A stretch of DNA of 64,000 nucleotides from Cervus elaphus (GCF_910594005.1 NC_057819.1:129119669-129183668), one strand, 5' to 3'; numbered from the stretch's first letter, positions 32,201 through 42,989 are shown. The notes: generated by a model not told the origin, from the letters alone. Program-made: numbers and translations.

Positions 32201-33195
32201 TTGTGAGCTCAGGCCACAGTGGCTCCAGCCTGTCCTCAAACCTCTATACAATGCTGCCTGATGTTTGAGAAAAAACCTCAAGGCCATAAAGGAGTCGGCC
32301 ATGCAGATCTCTGTAGGAGAAGCATTTCCGGGGAACTGAGTGGCCAGTGCAAAGGCCCTGAGGCAGGACCATGCCTGGGTTGTGTGGCCGCCCTGGCCGG
32401 GCTCCCACTGTGGTCAACAGGGATGGGCAGGGAGACGGTGGTCAGCGCTGTCCCTCGGGCCACGGTGAGGGCCTGACCTCTGCTGTGGGGACAGGGGAGA
32501 CGAGAGGGATTCTGAGCTCCAGCTGCTGGTTGAGAGTGGGCTGCCCCGGGCAGGGGTGGATCAGGAAAGCCAGCTGGAGATGCTGGTGGCCCCGCCAGGG
32601 TGGTGGCGGTAGGAATGGAGAGGAGCGGGGGTGGGATTCTGGACGATCTGAGGTAGAACCCACAGGATTTTCCGATGCAGGGGACGTGGAACACGGGAGA
32701 AACAGGAGCATCCCTGATGACACGGAGCCACGGCCGGAAGACAGCGCTGCTCTCCGCCGAGATGCAGGGAACGTTTGTTTTCTAACAAGAGTGGCAACTC
32801 CCTCTGAAGACAAGATCTCGGTATAACACGTTGGGATGACAATAACTGTCTTGCTACAAAGGTGTTATATCCCAAGGAGCTAGCTTTCAAAGGAGTCTGT
32901 AGTAGGAATAATAATGCTTGCTTGATGCTATCATATCCACTGGGATGTGAGCAAGTGAGCATATCGAGAGGAACATCAAAAAACCCAAAGGGCCCAAGGT
33001 CAGGACCCAGGTTGACCTTCTGGAAGTCAGCCTCAGGAGTCAGAAGCAAACCTCTCCTAATTGTCTCCTGGCTGGGAGCTGGGCAAATGGTATAATGCCA
33101 TAGGACTCCAAGCTCAGCCCCAGCCTCCACTGTTGACCACAGCTAGCTTCTGCTTGTGATCCATCCGCATGACTGTATGTGGATTATTCCAGCAG
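32201..33195. other. GC-rich unique block, no gene recognised
   Basis: Long overlapping frames on both strands (32561-33130 minus, 189 codons; 32371-32826 plus, 151 codons) with no recognisable domain. 32250-32400 resembles an old interspersed repeat (agtgcaaaggccctgaggca). Confidence 0.45.
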
Positions 33196-33325
33196 TCAGG
33201 AGGAGGAAGTGGCAACCCACTCCAGGACTCATGCAGGGAAAATCCCATGGACAGAGGAGCCTGGCGGGCTACAGTCTGTGGGGTCACAGGGAACTGAACA
33301 CAACTGAGCAACTGATCACACACGC
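33196..33325 (+). mobile_element. Bov-A SINE
   Basis: Sense Bov-A body caggaggaggaagtggcaac to gagcaactgatcacacacg. Head missing. Confidence 0.92.
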
Positions 33326-33842
33326 ACACACAAAAGCCTCTGAGCTGCCATTGTCGGGGAAAGGGGTGGGAACTGTCCAGGATTTTTTAATTGGGCTCAC
33401 ATAGCATTACTTCTTTCTTTGCAAAGGGGGCAGGAAGAGACGCTTCATGCCTAAGACACTTAAAACTCCCCTCCCATCACCATCAAGCTCCAAGAATTCT
33501 GACTGGCAGAAAAAAAAAAAAAAACAAACCCACAGCCAGTGGAGACAGTCCAAAATAGGACAAAAATATGACACGAAGGATAGTGAGACAGCTGTAAGGT
33601 CTCACTGTCACTGCCGACGTTTACAGAACAAGCGGCAGGGAGACAGAGCCTGTCAAGGAAACGAATCCCCTAAGGAAATCAGTAACTCAGAGATCAGACA
33701 CTCCAAGCCCATAAACAGGGACACAGACCTACTAACAATGGCTTCAACGTGGGACAGAATGCACAGCTCAGACCTTGTATAATCAGATAATACGAGAGTC
33801 TAGAGGGAGGATCTCACCTAGCCAGCCCATCACAGCCCTGCT
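33326..33842. other. No gene recognised; A-run at 33511-33525
   Basis: Unique sequence with a run of about 15 A. No recognised retroelement ends in this run. Confidence 0.45.
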
Positions 33843-33940
33843 GGCTGCAGTTATCCTCTCATTGGCTGCAGTTATCACCCCACTGGCTGCGGTCATCACC
33901 CCACGGGTTTTTGTTATCACCCCATTGACTGTGGTTGTCC
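33843..33940. repeat. 21-bp minisatellite next to BovB
   Basis: Units at 33843-33863, 33864-33884, 33885-33905, 33906-33926 and a partial at 33927-33940. Consensus ggctgcagttatcaccccayt. On the minus strand it reads as a 7-residue repeat GVITAAS, but no gene context supports translation. Its last unit runs into the truncated start of a BovB. Confidence 0.9.
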
Positions 33941-34330
33941 ATATGTGATAACTGGACCATAAAGAAGGCTGAGCACTGAAGAATAGATGCTTTCGAAATT
34001 TGGTGCTGGAGAAGACTCTTGAGAGTCCCTTGGACAGCATAGACATCTAACCAGTCCATCCTAAAGGAAATCAACCCTGAGCATTCATTGGAAGGACTGA
34101 AGCTGAAGCTCCAATACTATGGCCACCTGATGCGAAGAGCCGACTCATTGGCAAAGACGCTGATGCTGGGAAAGATTGAAGGCGGCAGAGGATGAGATGG
34201 TTGGATGGCATCATGGATTCAATGGACATGAATTTGAGCAAACTCCAGGAGAGAGTGGACAGAGGAGCCTGCTGTGCTGCAGTCCCTGGGGTCGCCAAGG
34301 ATTGGACATGACTTAGCGACTGAACAAGAG
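33934..34330 (+). mobile_element. BovB LINE 3' end
   Basis: 5'-truncated BovB from about taactggaccataaagaagg to cttagcgactgaacaagagc. Contains the usual C-terminal ORF2 region with stops and deletions (for example around 34180). Confidence 0.95.
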
Positions 34331-34524
34331 CAACAATCCCGCTTGACCTCGCCCTTTTTGGAGTAATTCTAATCTTTCTCTAGAGGAGGGGCTTGAGTGA
34401 AGGGGCTTGGCGATCTTGCCCTAATATCTTGTTCCCTCTTCCTACTGCCCGTTTCTGCTGATGAGAACAACGTGGGTTTGGGGGAGAGACAGGCATCTTG
34501 AAAGCTTTCTGTTTATCAGTCAGT

Positions 34525-34615
34525 CTGTGAACAACTATCTATCTCTGGCTTACTCTGTGCCAGGCATGTGCTAAGCATTGTTGTATAATAGGCTCTCAAT
34601 AAATATTTGTAAACC
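34525..34615 (+). mobile_element. L2/MIR 3'-end remnant
   Basis: ttactctgtgccaggcatgt, taggctctcaataaatattt and a terminal aaacc: the conserved 3' end of L2/MIR. Confidence 0.65.
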
Positions 34616-35399
34616 TTATGAAGGGATATAAATTTTAAGAGCCTACCTGGGCAGAAAGCCAGCTTCAAACTCCAAGTATTTCCAGACCTCTTCCCTTGAA
34701 GTGTTGTCTTGGGAGACAGGGCAGTGGGCACTGGCCAGGACACCCAGGACAGGGACGGATGGAACCCTGGCTCCTCTGAACCATGTCCCTACCCTGGGAG
34801 TCTGTCAGGCTTGCTGTGGCCGTGACATCCCTCCCTTCCTGTCAGTTTCCCATCTCTCCAGGAGAAGCACTCCAGTCAAGGATCTTAGTAAATATCATCT
34901 GGCGCCTCCAGCCTTCACCCCTAAACCTGACTCCTCTCCAGTACTCAGGCCTGTCTGCTCAAGTGAACTTGCTCTGGGTATCTGGCCCGCCTGTCGCATG
35001 GGTCCCAAGTCTCGTACTTTAGATCTGATGGATCACATCTTGGCCGGACAGGTGCCCACAACCGGGCAGACCCATATACATGCAGCCTTACTCAGTTATA
35101 AATATCTATAGAGTGCAATACCAAATAATTGTGGGGTATATTTCACCCTGCCTGTTGAACACATCGCAAGAAAGGAATTGATCCCTGCTGTTTCATTTAT
35201 TAGATGCTGTAATACCACAAAAATCGCTTCCACAATATCCCAAACTAAATCATTTATTCTTGACAAAAATCCAATAAAGAGCTCAATCCTTCTCCATAGG
35301 CAGATAAAGCACAGATTAATGGGGCTGCCTAGATCAAAAAATGCTGGGAAAATGAAAGCGAGATAGAGAGAGAAGTCCCTTCCTCCTCCTCACTTCCCC
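34616..35399. other. No gene recognised; AT-rich stretch 35080-35370
   Basis: 34616-35080 is unique. 35080-35370 is AT-rich, repeat-poor and contains ataaatatctatagagtgc and tttattagatgctgtaatac. It may continue the regulatory-like segment that follows, or hold an unrecognised old repeat. Confidence 0.4.
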
Positions 35400-35565
35400 C
35401 AAGGCTGCCTGGGCTCAGGGTTTTATTACAAAAAGCCTCCTAAGTATTACAGGCTAATCCGTAAATCCCAGCCTAGTAAAATATGTGACGGATTTGTAAA
35501 TTGTGCCCTTTACAAATCTGATTGAACTTCTTTTGGCCGGGAGTTTTGCCTTCCTCCTCTTCTTC
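35400..35565. promoter_or_regulatory. Candidate noncoding regulatory segment
   Basis: Repeat-free: ttttattacaaaaagcc (35421-35437), aagtattacaggctaatccg (35443-35462) with a TAATCC word, and two near-identical ttacaaat/tttgtaaa words at 35494-35518 forming an imperfect palindrome. Regulatory role is inferred. Confidence 0.33.
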
Positions 35566-35811
35566 TCACCTTTTCCCCACCACTCCAGGTCGCCAGCAGC
35601 CTGGGGTCTGCACTGGGCAATAAGGGACCCCCCACACTGCTTCCCAGTGAGCTCAGCCCCCTCTGAGACAAGAGGCTGAAACGATCCTCAGTGTCTTTCC
35701 ATTTACTGTCTTTGGGGATCTGGTGTGGCCAGGGTGAGAGCCGGCGCAGCGGGTATCAGCGGTGTGGGGCATATTTCAGCCAGTGCGGACCTGGGAAAAG
35801 GCTGGTCCAGA

Positions 35812-35957
35812 GGACACTTCCCTGGTGGTCCAGAGGCTAAGACACCAAGCTCCCACAGCAGAGAGCCCAGGTTCGATCCCTGGTCAAGGAACTGGATCCT
35901 GAAAGCTGCAACTAAAGATCTTGCATGCCTCAACTAAGACCCGGTGCAGCCAAATAA
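35812..35957 (+). mobile_element. CHR-type tRNA SINE
   Basis: Clean sense copy: ggacacttccctggtggtcc, caggttcgatccctggtcaa, and terminal taagacccggtgcagcc. Confidence 0.96.
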
Positions 35958-36160
35958 TTTTTTTTTTTCTTAAAGACTTCAGGGGCAGGGGTTATACATC
36001 ATTTCTAGAGAAGAAAGGAGAGGATCAAGCTGGTGGTCCTCAGAGCCTCAGATGAGCTGTCCAGAAGACCCCTTGCAAGCATCTTTCATCCTGCCCATGA
36101 ACTTCAGCCTTAAATAGCCTTAAACCCCCACGGCAGGTGGGTGTCCAACGCCCATCAAGG

Positions 36161-36450
36161 CAGGGGCCCCCAACCCTGGGTCCAAGGAACAGTACCGGTC
36201 CTGGCCGTACAGCAGGAGGTGAGCCTCAGGTGAGCAAGCGAAGCTTCACCTGTATTTGCAGCCACTTCCCGTTGCTCCGATTGCTGCCCAAGCTCCCCCT
36301 CTGGTCCGAGCAGCGGTGGCATTAGAGTCTCAGAGAAGCTCAAACCCTCCTGCTCTTGAATCATCCCAAAGCCATGCCCCTACCCCCAATCCATGGAAAA
36401 GTTGTCTTCCACGAATCTGGTCCCTGGTCCCAAAAAGGCTGGGGCTACCG
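36161..36450 (+). mobile_element. MER1-type hAT-Charlie transposon with intact TSD
   Basis: Non-autonomous DNA transposon of 290 bp. The left end is caggggcccccaaccctggg, the interior has gtacagcaggaggtgagcc and tgtatttgcagccacttccc, and the right end is tggtcccaaaaaggctgggg. A perfect 8-bp duplication catcaagg flanks it (36153-36160 and 36451-36458), the length expected for hAT. It cannot encode a transposase. Confidence 0.93.
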
Positions 36451-36724
36451 CATCAAGGTACATATCCGACACACTCCTTCTCGGAGCGGGGCGGGGGCGT
36501 GGCAGGGAGCGCAGAACAACTGTCTCCATGCGCCCAGGACTAGGAGGCTCTCTCAGATGCAGGGCTTTCAGCGAGAACACTCAAGAAGTCCCAGGCAGCC
36601 CGGGATGAGACACCTGCTCTGTGTCCTCTGCCAGAAAGTTCTGGTCCGTCGGCCCCGAGAAGAGCTAACTGCTCAGGCTGGCTTTTTGGTTTCTCCGCCA
36701 CTTTCCTCTCAGAGATCGGGCCCA

Positions 36725-37110
36725 GCAGAGTTCCCTCACTACCTGTGCATGTTGGCAAGTCCCGCAACTCTCCCCAGCCTCAGTTTCCCCACATGAAACA
36801 TGGGGATAGGAACACCTCCTTCGTAGCATGTCAAGTCTGTTCATCGGTCAGTCGTGTGCGACTCTTTGCAACCCCATGGATTGTAGCCCACCAGGCTCCT
36901 CTGTCCTTGGACTTCTTCAGGCAAGAATACTGGAGTGGGTTGCCATTTCCTTCTCCGGGGGATATTCCCGACCCAGGGGTCAAACCCAGGTCTCCTGCAT
37001 TGCAGGCAGATTCTCTACCATCTCAGCCACCGGGGAAGCCACACGTTGTAGCATGGTTATACGATTTAAAGAGAGAATACAAGTGAAGGGCTGAACCGTC
37101 TCCCGGCAGA
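36725..37110 (+). mobile_element. MIR SINE split by a Bov-tA
   Basis: First half 36725-36830: cagcctcagtttccccacat and gaaacatggggataggaaca. Second half 37056-37110: gttatacgatttaaagagag and gaatacaagtgaaggg. The Bov-tA lies between. Confidence 0.85.
36831..37045 (-). mobile_element. Bov-tA SINE nested in MIR
   Basis: Antisense full copy. Duplication tYgtagcatg (36821-36830 and 37046-37055) belongs to the MIR target. Confidence 0.96.
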
Positions 37111-37983
37111 GAGTGAGCCCAGGGTGACGTCACATTGTTGTCGTCATCCTGATCATTATTTGGACTCATCTCCTTAAGGAAAGCCATGAGAAAAGGAAGA
37201 GACTGGTGAAAGATCCTCCTGGAAGAAGTGACATTCTTGCCTCACCAGCTCACCACAAGCACAGCCCCTCCGCCCTGGATCAGAGGGTTGGCTGAAGCCC
37301 AGATGTTCAGTCTTTAAAGGAGCCTATAGAGCAGGCAGCTGGGGTGCAGACGGCGGGCTGGGGAGCAGGGCTTGCCGCGTGGCGCGGGGCCTTTCATGGT
37401 TCTGATGCTGTGGGGCCTCACCCCAGCGCCCCAGGGACATGACTCCTTCCTCTCCTTGAAGATTTCCGCAGGCAGAGGAAAGAGGGTGTTGGGACGGTTG
37501 CCCTGGCAACTTTGCTCATGGCCCCTCCCCACAGTTAGCCTGGAAACAGGGCTGGGGGGAGGGTGGGTTCCTAGGGGGCCAGCCATCTGGAAGGGCATTC
37601 ACTTGCAGGTTTATGAAAAGTATGACCAAACAGTAATGCTCTGGAGAACCAGGCAACACCCCCCAACCCTGTCCCGGCTCAGCCCCATCTCTTGTCCCTG
37701 GATGCAGAGGTCCCGAAAATTCCAGAGTGACAGCTGGTGGGAAGTTTTTCCTGTCTTGCCACCCACATCCTTTCAAAGGAGAAAAGGATGCCTTTGGAGT
37801 AAGAGGCTTGTCTCAGCTGCCGACCAGGTGCTTTCACCAGGTCACACGACCCTACTGACATTGCTTCTTGCACGGGTCACAAGACAGACCTCCTGCAGTC
37901 CCCAGGATGCGTGAGAAAACGGAGATGCAAGGCAGGGACTGAGTTAGGTTCAGAGGAGACGAGAGCCTCCTGCCTAGTCGCAC
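37111..37983. other. No gene recognised
   Basis: Unique GC-moderate DNA. 37372-37914 plus has 180 open codons without a recognisable domain; a minus-strand frame overlaps it, as expected for GC-rich noncoding sequence. Confidence 0.45.
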
Positions 37984-38208
37984 GTGCATGCGTGCTAAGT
38001 CACTTCAGTCGTGTCTGGCTCCTTGCAACCCTACGAACCAGAGTCCACCAGGCTCCTCTGTCCATGGGATTCTCCAGGCAGGAATGCTGGAGTGGGTTCC
38101 TGTGCCCTCCTCCAGAGGATCTTCCCTGACTCAGGGATCGAACCCGTGTCTCTTACATCTTCCATGTTGGCAGGCGAGTTTTTTACCGCTAGCCCCACCT
38201 GGGTTCCA
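37984..38208 (-). mobile_element. Bov-tA SINE
   Basis: Antisense: gcatgcgtgctaagtcactt to taccgctagccccacctggg. No clear duplication. Confidence 0.96.
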
Positions 38209-39439
38209 CAAGAACTATAAGAAAATCCAAGTTCTTGGGGGAACAGGAAATAAGATCAGAAACCATTATGAGGCAGGTGATCCAGGCAGCCAAAGAGCAA
38301 CTTGTTGATAGGGTTTTTGCATTCCAAGAACTTTCCACTTTCTAGAGGAAGTGGGGCTCCCATCTGCTGGGTCTGTAAAAGCAGAAGGGTGGACCACGTG
38401 ACCTGAGGCTGCTCCCACAGAGCCGAGGCGCTGTCCTTTTGTCCTTGGGAACAGTCTGTGTGCACTCCCCACTTCCCTCATTAACCTTTATCCCTCTGTT
38501 TCCTGCTGAGGTTTAATCCTATTTTCCTGCATTCCAGGTATTTAGTCTGGCAACCCAGAGAGCCACTCAGCTGTGCCTTTCCCATGCCCCCGTCTCGGCC
38601 GAGAGCGCTCAGAGAATGGCCTCCCGCCGCTGCCGCCCTGGACGGAGTCCCCTGCCGTTTCGGCTCCTGACATCAGGATGCAGTGATGCAGGTTAGGTAA
38701 CGAGCAGGTGGTGGTCCAGGGATGAGAAACCACATGATGAGCAGTGGGGTGCAGGGCGGTGCCCCGAGTTGTGTGAGGCTGGGGAAGGGGAGGCAGAGAC
38801 CACTGCCACTGCCCATTGTGGACTCGGAGGTGAACTGGTCAGTACAGACCTCCTCGTCTGTGGGCTCATGTGTTAGGAGGATTTGAAAATTACTGTGTGA
38901 AGATACGTCGCCTTTTCTGGCATGAAGGAGGGGGTGGTGTGAAGGAGGGGGCACAGAAGTATTAGAGGATGGGTCATTTGGTCAATGTGCCGAGATGTCT
39001 ATCCACCACCCACTGCTCAAAAGGCCAAATTGTCAAGACATGGGCTTGGGTCGGGGGGTGGGTTCTCAGTAGACGGCGCAGCCTGGGATCTGGGTGCAGG
39101 AGCCCCATTAGTCACTCCCTGGCCCCCCTTTGCAGCCCCTCCTGCTCCCCACTGGGGCCCATAGAATGACCCCCCCAAGCCTCATGAGGATCACCTGAGT
39201 CTGGTTCCTTTGTGGAGGATTTTAAAGGGAAGGAGGGTGGTTTGCAAGCCCCAGCGGCACAAGGAGGAAGGCCCCGTGCTGTTCTCACACCAAAGCTCAC
39301 CTGCACGGGGCTTGCAAGCTGGTCTCCGTGACCCCCTGGCATCCTGCCCCAAGGCCTGTTGTCAGAACCCCAGGGATGCAGGCAGGGCCTGTAGGACCGT
39401 CAGACGTGATGGGCGGAGGCCCCTGCTGGAGCAGACCCC
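38209..39439. other. No gene recognised
   Basis: Unique, GC-moderate to GC-rich. 38590-38660 is CpG-rich. No repeat of known family seen; frames are short and overlapping. Confidence 0.45.
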
Positions 39440-39660
39440 GCCGACTCAGGGTGAGCACGGCAGTAGCCCCTTATTTATTGGACTCCTCCAGCCCCACGAT
39501 TGCTGCTTCTGCTCAATATTTCATTCTTGTTGCTCCTGCCCAGGCAGCAGAGCTGCAGGCATGTTTGATAAATGGATTGAAAGGTTTGTCTAGTTTTGCT
39601 GAAACTTCAGTAGGTGCTTCTGTGTCTTCCATGGAAATTATATTTCCCAGCTTCCTGCAG
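39440..39660. promoter_or_regulatory. Candidate noncoding regulatory segment
   Basis: Repeat-free island: ccttatttattggactcc (39469-39486), ctcaatatttcattcttgtt (39512-39531) and tgtttgataaatggattgaa (39561-39580). MEF2/FOX- and SOX-like words; inference only. Confidence 0.33.
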
Positions 39661-39738
39661 GGATGCCTCTCCTCCAGGGACGCCTCTCTCCCTGTCTGCC
39701 GCTTCTCACTCACTCTCTCCGCTTCTCCCTCCTTCGTG

Positions 39739-39760
39739 CACACACACACACACACGCACA
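39739..39760. repeat. (CA)n microsatellite
   Basis: About eight CA units with one CG interruption, in an otherwise CT-rich stretch beginning near 39690. Confidence 0.93.
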
Positions 39761-40179
39761 GTGTTCAGAGATGCACGCATTCGCACACTCACAATCTGAC
39801 TTGTACACTGGTGCCCATCAGCATCCGAGGACCCAGGGAGCGAGTCTTCCCCATTGATAAAGACGCACACACCAGCCACGCATGTGGGCACAAAGGCAGA
39901 GCCAGTGAAATCCCCCCGTTGTCTTTTCTGAGCCCATCTGGTCTCTGAGATGTGAATGGGTGACCCCTTCCTCCACCGTGATGGGGGGCTGCAGGGACTC
40001 GAGGCTCGCCCAGAGCAAGGGTGGAGAGGGGTGGGTGGACTCCAGGAAGGAGGAGCCCAGGGACCCCTGCCCATTCCCCCAGGGAGGCTCCAAGGAGCCC
40101 TCCCGCCCCACCAGTTGGCAGCTTCCTCCAGCCTTCCTGCCCCGACATCCGCCCGCCAGGCCCTGGCGGCCCCACTGGG
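39761..40179. other. GC-rich unique block, no gene recognised
   Basis: Overlapping frames in several phases with proline/glycine-rich translations typical of GC-rich noncoding DNA. No repeat recognised. Confidence 0.45.
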
Positions 40180-40320
40180 CCAGCTGGAGCCTTTATCCTG
40201 CCACATCAGGGGCTGCTGCTCCTGGCCGCCAGCCTTTTCCATAAATAACTCGCCGGGTCTGGCTCCTGGCCCTCCTGGTGATGTCATTGGCCGTTGGCCC
40301 GACCGGTGAGGTCACAGGCT
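40180..40320. promoter_or_regulatory. Candidate noncoding regulatory segment
   Basis: ttccataaataactcgcc (40238-40255) contains a MEF2-like core in GC-rich DNA; gatgtcattggccgttggcc (40279-40298) carries an inverted CCAAT (attgg) and tgaggtcacagg (40307-40318) is a nuclear-receptor-half-site-like word. Promoter/enhancer reading is inference. Confidence 0.33.
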
Positions 40321-40564
40321 TCCCTTCCCTCTGTGCTCCCCCCTCCCTCCCTCCCTTCCAGGCGCAGCGGAGACCCTCATCACGGAGCCTGTCTGCGCTC
40401 GGTCCTGTTCCAGCCCTGCCACACGCTTGATGCAGTTCTCCGCCATCTGGGACCTACCGGCTGCGTGGCGGTGCCAGACGCGGCCATCCCCCTCCTCGTC
40501 ACCAGCTACAGCCTCCCCGCTTTCCACCTCCCTCGTCATGATGCAGGTTCCAGGTGACAGCAGA

Positions 40565-41030
40565 CCCGCAGGGCAGGGGTGAATGGCTGGCACCTCGGTG
40601 GAGTCCGACTCAGGTCCAAATCCCGGGCACTGCTCCCCCACCCCCGCCCCGACTAGCTGGGTGACTTCAGACAAACTGCTTAACCTCTCTGGGCCCCACT
40701 TTCCTCATCTTTAACATGGAGATAATAGAACCAGTCTTAAGGGAAAAGACCCTGATGCTGGAAAAGATTGAAGGCAGGAGGAGAAGGGGGTGACAGAGGA
40801 TGAGATAGTTGGATGGCATCATCCACTCAGTGGACATGAGTTTGAGCAAACTCAGGGAGATGGTGAGGGACAGGGAAGCCTGGCGCGCTGCAGTCCCTGG
40901 GGTCGCAAAGAGTCGGACACGACTGTGCGACTGAACGACAACGATCTCAAGGGTGGTTGAGAGGCTCACTTGGGCTCATGTGTGTAAAACACAGGGTCTC
41001 ACACATTAGCAAGCAGTGAATAAAAGGATG
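40565..41030 (+). mobile_element. MIR SINE split by a BovB tail
   Basis: First half 40565-40743: ctagctgggtgacttcagac, cttaacctctctgggcccc, tttaacatggagataataga. Second half 40954-41030: tggttgagaggctcacttgg, gtgtaaaacacagggtctca, gcaagcagtgaataaaagg. Confidence 0.92.
40744..40944 (+). mobile_element. BovB LINE 3' end nested in MIR
   Basis: Short 5'-truncated BovB: aaaagaccctgatgctggaa to ggacacgactgtgcgactga. Duplication tctYaaggg (40735-40743 and 40945-40953), 9 bp with one mismatch. Confidence 0.94.
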
Positions 41031-41593
41031 GGCTCTGTGATCACAGCTCAGGTCCGCAGATGGTAGGGAGTGTCCGCGTGCTGGGGAGCAGGGGCGGCTT
41101 TAGCTTCGGGTCTTTTCAAACGTGTGGCAGGCAGAAGCACGGGAGATCCCTCCACCACCACGGAAGCTGGAGCTCTCCCAGGCGCCTCCCTCGAGACCAG
41201 TGGCTTCCTCTGATCGTTCCTAGAACCACGACCTTGGCTCCGGAAGTGGGAGGCTTAGGGTTATGAGAGGCCCTTCAGGAGCAGCTTCTGTAGGGGGTGC
41301 CCTGAAACTCCACCCTCTCCCTCTGGCCCACCCCCACCCCACTCCACAATCACCTCCAGCGGCTTCCTTCCTGGTCCACATGAAAGGATTCAGCACGTGA
41401 GACACCGCCCAGCCGGCCAGGAAGCCCTTGCTTTCAGGTGTGTGTGTTTGGAGAGCCATGGGGAGATGGATCATCTGTGGATCCAACAGAGGAAGAGCTT
41501 CACCCAGTGATTTTCTACTCCAGTGCCGTCGGACAGGGTAGCCTAGGCCACAAGTGGCTATTGAGCACTTGACTTTGAGCTGGGGGTGTACCC
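41031..41593. other. No gene recognised; unnamed old repeat near 41510-41590
   Basis: 41513-41590 (cagtgccgtcggacagggta, cacaagtggctattgagcac) matches a common old mammalian repeat whose name I cannot give. The rest is unique. 41220-41660 minus has 146 open codons but crosses these repeats. Confidence 0.45.
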
Positions 41594-41650
41594 CCATAGG
41601 GTCACAGAGAGTCAGACACGGCTGAAGTGACTTAGCACACGGATGCACGC
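41594..41650 (+). mobile_element. Bov-A SINE 3' fragment
   Basis: catagggtcacagagagtca, gacacggctgaagtgactt and tagcacacggatgc: only the last ~55 bp of a Bov-A copy. Confidence 0.8.
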
Positions 41651-41935
41651 TAAGTGTCAATTACACACCAGATTTCCATCACAGTCTAAAGCAGAGAATG
41701 CAAAACAGCTCATGAATAATGCCTTCATAGTTATTACTATTTTGCATATGTTCGGCAAAATAAAACAGGCTATTAAACTTAATCTCACCTGGTTGTTTGT
41801 TGTTTACTTTTTCCATGCGGCTGGTGGAACATTTTCAACCACATCGTTCTCCCCATCCTGAGGATTCTGGCTTGATTAACTTGTGCCTTCAGAAGCTGGG
41901 GACAGCTGGCTTCGGCGAAAATGATAGTGAAATTG

Positions 41936-42131
41936 GCAGTCGTTCAGTTGTGTCCAACTCTGTGACCCATGGTCTGTAGCCCCCAGGCTCCTCTGTCCAT
42001 GTGATTCTCCAGGCAAGAATACTGGAGTGGGTTGCCATTCCCTTCTCCAGGGGATCTTCCCAGCCCACGGATCAAACCCTGGCCTCCTGCATTGGAAGCA
42101 GATTCTTTACTGTCTGAGCGACCAGGGAAGC
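41936..42131 (-). mobile_element. Bov-tA SINE
   Basis: Antisense: ggcagtcgttcagttgtgtc to gagcgaccagggaagcc. Slight deletions in the Bov-A body (ctctgtgacccatggtctg). Confidence 0.95.
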
Positions 42132-42384
42132 CCTCAGCTAAAATAGTTCCCTGCATTTAGCGATCCCACGGACAAGACAGCTGAGCAGATGTTCTTGCCT
42201 GCCCACTGCTCAGGATCCGGAGCTCAGCCTTGCATATTTACAGGAGTCTCCGCAAAGTTGGCCAAAGCACCCCAGGACACCACACCTTCAGTGCCAGGCA
42301 GACCCCTCTTGTCTTACTGTCATACTTCCCTGGTTCTGCTTAACTTGGAGCTCCTACTGAGAAGTTTTGCCCCTTATCTCCTCT

Positions 42385-42480
42385 CATGTGGGTCTTATTT
42401 CAACCTTGAAAAATCTAAATCAGAAGTCACCTCCTCCATGAAGCCTTTCCAGACTGCTTCAATGAATGAATTGCACTGGG
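42385..42480 (+). mobile_element. L2 LINE remnant
   Basis: cagaagtcacctcctccatg followed by aagcctttccagactgctt is the characteristic L2 ORF2 3' phrase in sense orientation. Confidence 0.75.
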
Positions 42481-42489
42481 CCATCATAG

Positions 42490-42660
42490 AACTTTAGATA
42501 GAAAGCCCTATGTGGTAGGCCCACTTCTATCTGTATCAATCTTAGGAGGTAGCTACTGTTTTTCTTTGTTAGGAAACTGAGGCAGAGAGATGAGCATCTT
42601 GTCCCAGATGGCAGAGTTTATAGTAAAAGAAGCAGAACTCCAACCTGATTCCCTGGCTAC
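42490..42660 (-). mobile_element. MIR SINE remnant
   Basis: aggaaactgaggcagagaga, gatgagcatcttgtcccag and cagaactccaacctgattcc are MIR in antisense. Confidence 0.85.
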
Positions 42661-42769
42661 CCCCTGTCTAACATGCCTGATGGCCCTCATCACCACAAGC
42701 ATAATTGCTGGTACCCCGAAAGACGGAGGGCCTTACGAGCCAGAACCCCAGTTTATCCAACACTGTAAT

Positions 42770-42830
42770 CTCCATGGCAACAAGCCAGGTCCGGGTACAC
42801 AGTAGATGCCCGATAAATGTGGGCTGCCTG
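42770..42830 (+). mobile_element. L2/MIR tail fragment
   Basis: ccgggtacacagtagatgcc and cgataaatgtgggctgcc resemble the terminal ~60 bp of L2/MIR. Confidence 0.5.
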
Positions 42831-42989
42831 AGATCAGCCTTGAGTTTAGCCTTTAAAGTCCCTGCCTAACTCACTTTGAAATGGGGCTCCGGCGCCCACA
42901 CCTGCCGGGACCAGCCCACTGCCTGCCACCCCTCACCCCACCCCGCTCCGCCCCTGCCCAGCCCTGGCTGCCTCTTCCCTGCTTCCCCA

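Noticed and set aside
32561..33130. 189-codon minus-strand open frame
   Set aside because: It overlaps frames on the other strand, spans an old repeat edge, and its translation has no domain, signal peptide or compositional sign of coding.
33843..33940. CRISPR-like repeat array
   Set aside because: Units are contiguous without spacers and the genome is mammalian; it is a minisatellite.
39739..39760. Protein-coding frame across the CA tract (39328-39948)
   Set aside because: The frame contains the microsatellite as repeated TH residues and has no recognisable domain; overlapping frames in other phases are equally long.
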